A DNA stretch of 64,000 bases from Chimonanthus salicifolius (Eukaryota > Streptophyta > Magnoliopsida > Laurales > Calycanthaceae): contig CM023539.1 in assembly GCA_013350335.1 (NCBI GenBank), forward strand, positions 33,528,631-33,592,630, read 5' to 3'. The first letter of the stretch is position 1. Every line of letters starts with the position of its first letter. A program made the position numbers and the translations under genes. The notes under the pieces were generated by a model that worked only from the letters and a program-made list of their open reading frames with translations, ran no database searches and had not been told where the DNA came from. Below, piece after piece: positions 13,701 through 22,700 of the stretch.

Positions 13701-16700
13701 AAGGAGACTTATTTCATTCATAGCAATTTCTTTCTTATAATTACAACAATCTGTTTTGAGGAATAACAATGCAAAAACGCCTACTATTTGTACTTAGGGC
13801 CAACATTATGATTTCACCACCACCACCACCACTTCTGAAGACTGACATATTCATCTGGGGTTCAGCTTTGTGTTTTTTAATTTCTCCTGTCATCCTTGTT
13901 TATGATAACCGTATTGACATTGCCATATGACATGCTGCTTCTCACATTTACAACCCATTATTTCTTGGCATGGGGGCCACACGCACCCACACATACATAC
14001 ATATATATATATATATATTTCTGTAATAATGATTGCCAGAATTCTGTTAGTTTTTTGTCTCTAGTTTCTGCTAACTCTACTTAATACATATATTTCAATT
14101 AGCTGAATGATAATGTACATGTGTTTTCTGAAGTGAAAACTATTGAGCCAATAATTTTCTATAGATTTAGCATCTTAGAAAGTTAATTTTCAATCTTCCT
14201 GCAGGATGGACATCCACCGTTGGGCTGGTCTGACACAGCAGCATATCTTGTTTTACCTGTGCTTCTTGTTGCTTCTCAGTATGTGTCAATGGAACTTATG
14301 AAGCCACCTCAGGTGAAGAATCTTTTTCTTTTGTTCCATCTCATTGTCATCATCATGTTCTTCTTTGGTCCTTCCAATTTGTTAGTCCCATGACATTTTA
14401 TTTTCCATTCTGCAGACTGATGATTCTTCAAAGAATACACTTCTTGTTTTGAAGTTTCTTCCTCTAATGATTGGTTATTTTTCTTTATCGGTCCCATCAG
14501 GACTATCAATTTACTGGTTTGTACCTATTCTGATCTTCTTTTTGTCAATAGATAGTTTAATGTTCTGTTATTTTTTAATCTAACAGTTAGCATGATAATC
14601 GTTTACGGTTTCATGTATTTGAACTTTTATAAGAGCATTTTTAAGACCTACAAAATGATCAACTTATTCATATGAATTGGTTATTCTTATCTGGTCTCTT
14701 TTATCTTTTGAAGTTCTAAATTTGATGCTGTTAAGTTTTTTCAATAAAGCAGAATGCTTCCCTGCCCATCCTTCCACCCTTTCTTTGAGATGGTAACAAA
14801 AAATTGTATTTTTTGTATGGGTTGAAACAGTAACTTGAGAAATTCATTAAAGCAGAAAAAGGTAAAAGTGAAGAGAAGGTGTAGCAACTGAGGTGGAAAC
14901 CACAAATGATTCAGATCTCTCCACCTCTGCCCTAGCCAGAAAATCAACCACCTATTTATTGATCTTTTGACATGACAGAATCGAGCCTCCAATTCTCCAA
15001 CTTGTTGCTTAATGTCCCTAAATACCAGCATCAACTTCCTTAGGGGACACTTCTTTTCTCACTGGCCCACCTAATGACATTTGTGGAATACCCCTCACCA
15101 CCATACCTACTATTTCCATTGTCCTTCCATATTCTAGAACCCCTCCTAATGGCCCACACTCACTTCATCGGATCTTTTTACCCCAGTTGGGCTTGAAAAA
15201 AATAATTTCATGTTCCCTTTACAGTTGTGTAACACACTACTGATACTGATACTGATACTTTTCGGACCCAATTTTCCTCTTTCTACACCATTTGTAAATA
15301 GCTTCCACCTTTGCATAACCTGTTTTCCTTTTGGGGCTCTGCTTCTTACAAGCTTCCCTATTCCTAATGATTGATGTAGTCATCAATTGCAAAATCATTG
15401 AATTCCTTACACACCCTCAATATCCAATGAGTCTCATCTTTGCCATATCAAAGGCATCTTCCTTAGAGCTCCATCACCTTGAATATCCCCCTTTTTTTTT
15501 TTTTTTTGAACAGTAACAAAAATAATTCATTCATAAAAGAAAGAGTACAAGAATAAAAGGTATAAAAGCAATAGACCTGACAAAAACAAAAAGAGAACAG
15601 AGAAAAAAAAAAAAGAAAAAGAAAACAAAAGGTACAATATAAAAGAGTTGCTATCCAACAATCCCTCAATCCATAATGCAATGAGATAAGCGTCCTAAAA
15701 AATCAAAGGAAGAAGAGTCCTGAAAAGCCGTTATCAGCTCCTAGCTTGGCAAAGTAGTCCGCCATGCCATTAGCTGTACGACTAATATGAACAAAGGAAA
15801 CATTAAGCCCTGTCACCAACGCTCTAATCTCCATAACCACAGTGATCATTTTCCAAGGGGGACGCTATAATGGCTCAGGTCAACAAAATGGTTATGAAAA
15901 TAAGATGATATATGAATTGTACGATTTTACGATTTTCGATTCACGATTCACACCCTTAGACCAATTTTGATACGATTCGAGTTTGATAACATTGTAGAAT
16001 GCCATATACTTAAAGTATTGGGAATATTTGTAAAATTCCATGCTCACAAGGTGTGTGATAATATGTTTGAGTGATTGTTGCCTTGTGCACATTCCAATGC
16101 ATAGTTGGGTAAGGTTATGGTTTGACCTCTTTATGCCTATGTGTGATTGATGTGAATATATTGTATCAGATACATATGTATGAATTTCCCAAGTTCCCTG
16201 TGATTAGATGTTTACTATAATTGAGAATTAATAGATTTATGATGTGTTAAAGTATGATAGAATGTATGATAAATCAAGATTGCCCAAGATGTGTAATGTA
16301 GGGCCTTGATAACTTTCCATACTTGTGTATGATTATGAGTAATGTATGTATCAAATGAATTCTCGTGATTGTGATTGGAATTCTTAGATGTGTAACTCAT
16401 ATAATAAGCATGATGAGTGTGTTTTATTGCCATGCTTGGATTATGTGATGATTTATACATCACTAGTGAGTACTTATGTAGATAATGGTTGTGATGGATC
16501 GACCTAACCATGTGTAGAATGAATTTCCATGATTCGAAGAGGAACTTGGTAAAGGGTTAAGTGATATGGGTGAGTTAAGGTCAAGTATCTTAGAACCTAA
16601 GGGGGTTAACTTGTGCTACAATAGTGATGGGCTAGTACGATTGAGAATGTATGCAATGCAATGTAAATGTTAAGAAAGCCTTATTTGATTTCCCTAAATT

Positions 16701-19700
16701 AAAAGTATGACCACTCTCCAATGTCAACCCAAATGTGAAAAGAATGAACTACGGTTGATCTGATCCACTATGTGGTACGTAGGCAACTGAGAGCATTGTG
16801 CCTCAGTTCGATCAAAAGATGCATTGTGTCATCCATTTATATTAAGGATGATGTAAGATCTTGAGCAAATGTGAAGTGTAGAACGGGATTGGTGGGATAT
16901 ACCTTCCCTAATATAGACCCTAATGCTAGATGTTGGATCCCTTGAAGGCGGCCCGAAGAGGTTATGATGCCTTGGGAGTCCCAATATGATGAGACATATA
17001 TGTTTGTTACTTGAGTAAAGCCTACAGCGGCTAGAGAACTGTGAAAATTCTTAAGATGGACAGATGAGGACTTTGGCACTGAGATGTATGTGATTAGGTC
17101 ACTTGATTATATTGAGACGTGGTATGGGTATGTCCTTTACGTGATGATTATATTGAGATGTGGTATGGGTGTATCCCTCACGTGATATTGATGATTGAGA
17201 TGTAGTATGGGTGCGTCCCTCACGTGATATTGATTATATTGAGGAGTGGTATGGGTGCGTTCCTTACGTGATATTGATGATTGAGACGTGGTATCGGTAT
17301 GTCCCTCACGTGATATTGATAACGTTATACCTCAGTCCGTTGAAAAAGGAAACTGTCTTATCAGTAGATCATTGTGTCTCACCTTTGTATAGTTAAAAGG
17401 ATGAGACAAGTATATAGATTCCATGAGTAAGGCTTAGAGTATCCGTGAGACCGCGGGAGCCTCGATATGAACATACGGAGACTATGACATTGAGATATTT
17501 ATGTGACTTGGTTACTTGATAATGTGACGTGGTATGGGTGCATCTCTCGCGTGATAGTGATGTTTGATTTTCTGCCCCAGAGAGGTATTCAGGATAGTGG
17601 TGTTTTTCCATGGAGACTTGGTCCCGCGTGGTTGTTGTCACTGGATGAATCCCTTACATGTTATATACTGTAGGGCGCTCGTACGACTATTCCGCACACT
17701 ACTTGTCCGTGGTTGCGCAGAGCTAGATACTATTTTACCCCATGAGGGTGGTGCTAGCTTCGTTAGACGTGGTCCGACCACTTTAGAGCTTGACTGAATC
17801 ACCCATGAGGTGAAGGGATGCAGGGCGAGGTAGACTTGATCACGCTAGTCGTGGGTCTCCCGCTTAGTAAGTCATTGGGCCTAAGTCTTGCTAGGGATTG
17901 TTGTATGTTTATGATATGATATGATGATTTGATATTGTTGCCACAGTCACGTAGTGATTTATGTGAGTGTTGTTATTACGGATATAAGATCTCATAGTCG
18001 ATGATGTGCCCCTAGATTAGTTATGCCCATGGATGGATTATACCTATAGAGGGATTATATTCATGGATGGTTTATACCCATGAATAGATTATATTCACAG
18101 ATAGAATGTTACTAGGGATGGATGTGTATACCCATGGATGGTGGTTCCCATGGTGGTTTGGATTGATGCACAGATGTTGGTCTTACGGTAGACCTGTTGG
18201 TCTCATAGTAGACATATTGGTCTTATGTTGGAAATGCTGGTCCCATGGTAGACATATTGGTATTATGGTGGACATGATGATCCCATAGTAGACGTATTGG
18301 TCTTATGTTAGAAATGTTGGTCCCATGGTAGACGTATTGGTATGATGGTGGACATGTTGGTCCCATAGCAGACGTATTGGTCTTATGGTATGATAGACAA
18401 ATTGGTTATATGAATGTATGAGTTATGCCCATGGATGGATTATACCCATGGATGGATTATATTCATGGATGGTTATTACCCATGGATACTGATGGAGAGT
18501 TACCAGGGATGGATGATGAATCTCATGGATGTTGTTCCCATGGTAGACATATTGGATTCATGCTTAGATATTGATTATATGGTGGGCATATTGACCTCAT
18601 GATAGATATAGTGGTCCCATGGTAGACGTATTGGTCTCATGGTGAACGTGACGGTTCTATGGATATATATTATTTTCCCGTTTATGGTTATTCCCATGGA
18701 GGGCTTTGTGACCATAGATGAGTATTGTATACCGTGGATATATATTCCCACAGAGGGCATTGATTCCATAGAGGATTGGACCCACATTTAGAGTATTGTC
18801 CCCGAGGAGGGATGTACTTATATTCGGGTATAGGTCCCATGGTTGAGGTTTATCCCATGTGTGACATTGACCTCATGGTTAACGGTGTTCCCATGGTTAT
18901 TATAGACATGTGATTGGCTAGACTCATGATAGATGAGATCTATTCTACTGATGAGGCCCACGAATAAGTAATTAGAATGTCTTGATGTGACATCATGAAT
19001 AGCACGGGGTTAGTGCCATGAAATAAATGAATTGAGAACTACGCAAGATCTGATCTCCATTGGAGTACGTAGGCAGCTGATAATGCAGGATCAAATCAAG
19101 GGTCCAATAAGTCCTAGGATCCGTAGGGATCTCGCAACACTTGTATGTGTCACGTGTTTGGACTATGAGTTGTGCATGCTTCAGAGTTAAAAAAAAAATA
19201 TTATTGTTTCTCACGTGTCCGTTGGGTCGGGCCGTGACAGACGCTTTGTTCCAAAGTCCATTTTATTGCATTTGCCTTACCCATGGAGTTTCCAAATGGC
19301 TAAAGATCTCTTAATGCTAAGAATTTCAGCCTCATTTGAGTATCTAATACCAACTGACTTATTAAACATGATTGTTGTTCGTCTTTTGTGATTCCTCAGA
19401 ACTCCTCCTATCCCTGCCGGCCCTGGTTTCCCTTTTGTTGCCCCATCTACATTAAACTTCATGACACCCCGATCTGGTGGAATCAAGCATTCTTCTTCAC
19501 TCCTTAGCATTCCTCTTCTCTTCAACTCCTCTCTAGTCAACACTCTCCCTTTTAATACACACCACTCGAAGATTTGGACCCTAGGAGGCGCAACCCCTTT
19601 CCAAGCCATATTCTAGGAATTTAGATCATTACACTGGAGCTTAAGCACGAGATCCACCATTGACTTGACAGAGTAGACTCCTGATGAATCTCCCGTCCAA

Positions 19701-22700
19701 ATTAGTTCATCCTCGTCCTCTAGTGAAATAGGAAAATCATGAAGCTGAGCTAAGAGATCAACCCTACTCTCAACTTCATAAGAGCGAAGTTTCCTCCGAA
19801 AATTTAGGTTCCATAATTTCTCATTACCCTCCAATTTGTAACAATCATTTGCCAAGACCCTTTGGTTCCTAGAAACCCCTTTATAGTCTCAGATATATGT
19901 CTTTAAGAGGCCTTCCAACTACTACTCTACGTTGACTCAATTTCCACCAGGCCTTAACTAGCGCAGAACCATTTGTCTCCACTTTATCACCCAAACACCA
20001 GGCGCTATTATCTGCCAAAACATACTCGGCAATCAAAATTCTAACCCATAATGCATCTCTTTCTCTCCCAAATTGCCAACCCCATTTACATAGTAAAGCT
20101 TGATTCCTCAATTGGATTGATACAATTCCCAGCCCCGCCTTAGACTTGGGTTTCAGAACATCCTACCAAGCCACCAAATGAACCCTCCTTTTCAAATCTG
20201 TATCTCCCCACAAAAATTTCCTCACTAGCTGCTCAATTTTACCCAACACACCTTTTGGCATTTCAAAGAGGGATAAGTAATAAATTGGGAGACTCAATAA
20301 AATGGACTTGATAAGAGTAACCCTCCCTCCCAAAGACAAATATTTTCTACCCCAACCGGCCAATCTCCTTTCCACTTTCTATCATTGGAGACCCAAAGGA
20401 TTTGTGCTTTGGATTCCCTCCCATAGGTAGTCCTAAATAAATAAAGGGGATTTTCCCAGTGCCACAACCTATTTCATCCTTGTATATCCTTGTATTCCTT
20501 TCTTTCTATATTTACCATAGTACCACCAACATTTCACCAACCAAGCCACCTGCCTATTTCCTCTACGTCTTCTATCCCAGTTGGAAATAATGTTACTAAT
20601 CGACTCACAAAAGACTCAAGTAAACCCCATTACATTTTGGAATGAATAAGAATTGCAGAGAAACATGAAGGAACACAAATAAGACATAATAGATGGTTTC
20701 TTGATGTTTGAGCAATCCTAGATCTTTGGCCTTGTGGGAGTTGATGCTGGAAACACTTAGGCAAAAGTTATCATCTTGGCAAAAATATACCTATCTTTTG
20801 GTGGTCTGATCACCTTCATTAAATCAACTCTCATCCATCTCGTCTTTGTTATCCCCAGAAGGGTGGCTAAAATGCTTGAAGAAATCCAACTGGATTCCCA
20901 TGGGTTGGTGTGCAAGAAGGAAGGACATGTATTTAGTAGAGTGGGACAAAGTTAAATTACCTTTGTCCATTGAGGTTTAGGAATTGGTAACATCGTGGAG
21001 AGAAATTTGTCCTTGTTAGCCAAGTTAAATTTGTGGATTTTTAGAGTAGGGAAGGGTGATTTATAGAGACAAGTTAAGAATATTAGGGAAATCACAGGTG
21101 TTTTCTGAGAAGAGTGATGTAAGGAAATGGATCTTACTTCTGGAAAGACATCTTGAAACTCGGGTGCCATAGTCATTGGGTGGGTTAGAAAAATAACGGA
21201 AGGAGTGAAACTAATTATGGATTTGGAATTAAGTTTTGGGATGATCTCCAGGTAGTAAAGCAGCCCATTAAAGAATCTTTGATAGAATTCACTCGATTTC
21301 AACTCTAAAAATAGTTTCATTAAGGATTTTGATGAGATTGTGGGGGCAAAGTGGTTTGGGTTTTATCCTTTGGGAGAAACCTCTTGGATTATGATATTGA
21401 ACAATTTGAAAAAACTCCTCTATTTGAATCCTATCTTTTAGAGAAGAGGATAAAAGACCTTGGAGTAAGGAATTCTGTCGGTTCTTCTCTAGCAAGTCAT
21501 TTTTCCCTTATAAGACCACCTTCACTTTAAAAGCAATCTTGAGACATATAGCTGTTTCAAAAGTTAATGCATTTTGTTGAACCAATTTCAAAAACAAAAT
21601 TATATCCTTAGGCAACATTGAACTTTGAAATGTTGCTTTCCTCGATGTGTTTCTTGTGTTGGAACCAAGAAGAATTTGTCAATCATATTTTCATTTGTTG
21701 CCCTATTTTGAAGCTTGTTTGGACCTTTTATTACTTCTTTTGCTTTCTAGTTGATTTATTCTGGGTTGTTTAGAAATGTCATTTTGGGTTGGGGATTTTG
21801 TACCCTTCTCTAAGAAAGGCCAAATCCTATGGAAATTAGTACCTTTAGCAATAGCGTGGTTTGTATGGGAGAACAAAATTGCTAGATCTTTGAGAACGAG
21901 GCCTCTTCTTTGTCAAGTTTGATCATATTGATCAAACTCAACATTGGCAATGGGCTTGGTACAGGAGCTTTTGCATGTTTAGGAGATTCTTTTGATAGGG
22001 GATTGGGCAAACAAATATCGGCTGTGTTTGGAATGAGGAGAAGTGCAAGGTCTATTGTTTGGATCTCCTTTTTCAGAGAAAGTGGGCCCACAAGACGCCT
22101 AATTTCTCTTTTAGGAGAAGATGCTATTCCGTGCAACCCATCACTTGTGCACGGTTATGCTTCTATTTTTTTATTTTAATTTTTTGGAGTTTCAATAAAA
22201 AAATCTAATCGGTGAAATTGAAAGCTCATTTTGAACTCAGCATGAGGGTCAAATTTCAGGTAAAAAAATAAAATAAAATAAATTTTAGCCACTTGATCTT
22301 AGTGGTCGAAAATCACTAGTCTTCCTTGCCGCTTCTTTTTCATTTTTAATGGCTTAGCACTTAGCTGTATAATGACTCTATTCTGTAGTTTTTTAACTTT
22401 TCTGAATAGCATTACATTAAAATGTCAATATCAGATGATTCTCTTTTGTATTGTTGTCTTTAATGTATGTGGTTCTGTCTTTGTTTTAGGTTCACCAATA
22501 ATGTACTCAGCACTGCACAACAAGTATGGTTAAGGAAACTAGGTGGTGCAAAACCTGTCATTGGTCAGGATGCAGGTGGAATCATTAGTGCAGGGCAAGC
22601 AAAACGTTCATCTTCACAACCATTGCGGGCTGGTGAAAGGTAGCTACTCCATGTAACAGAACTTAAAGTTTTTGTTTGTCATAGTTTTCTCTTTGGATCT

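Larger units (their letters stand above)
15866..19239 (+). mobile_element. Solo LTR (3.37 kb), gypsy-like, inside a LINE
   Basis: Flanked by the identical 5-bp target duplication GACGC (15861-15865 and 19240-19244). It starts TATAATGG (expected TGTAAT, one change) and ends GGGTCGGGCCGTGACA, the same end type as the reverse-oriented LTRs at 54-61 kb. No pol domain is present, so only an LTR remains, as expected after unequal recombination between LTRs. Internally it carries an hAT-like end fragment, two TACGTAGGCA[A/G]CTGA words (near 16777 and 19064) and two minisatellite blocks. Removing it restores continuity of the host LINE's RNase H. Confidence 0.85.
15492..20640 (-). pseudogene. LINE split by a solo LTR: RT C-terminus, zf-RVT, RNase H
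   Basis: The minus-strand element has its poly(A) as T-run 15492-15507. Reading right to left: [14 protein letters not shown] and [20 protein letters not shown] (end of reverse transcriptase), [20 protein letters not shown] (linker), [20 protein letters not shown] and [15 protein letters not shown] (zf-RVT), [20 protein letters not shown] and [20 protein letters not shown] (RNase H). The RNase H frame, after a small deletion, stops at [12 protein letters not shown] beside the LTR at 19245. It resumes left of the LTR (15860) as [20 protein letters not shown] and [16 protein letters not shown]. Several frameshifts make it a pseudogene. The reading is antisense to ALB3 within intron 6. Confidence 0.88.

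Noticed and set aside
13801..13831. CACCACCACCACCACC run as a coding His/Pro stretch
   Set aside because: It lies in ALB3 intron 4 without an open frame; a simple trinucleotide repeat.
18015..18640. CRISPR-like array
   Set aside because: Units are contiguous, without unique spacers, and lie in a plant LTR; a minisatellite.
21882..22180. 84-89-codon ORFs on both strands near 21.9-22.2 kb as a missed ALB3 exon
   Set aside because: The ALB3 protein is continuous from exon f to exon g without any residue missing.
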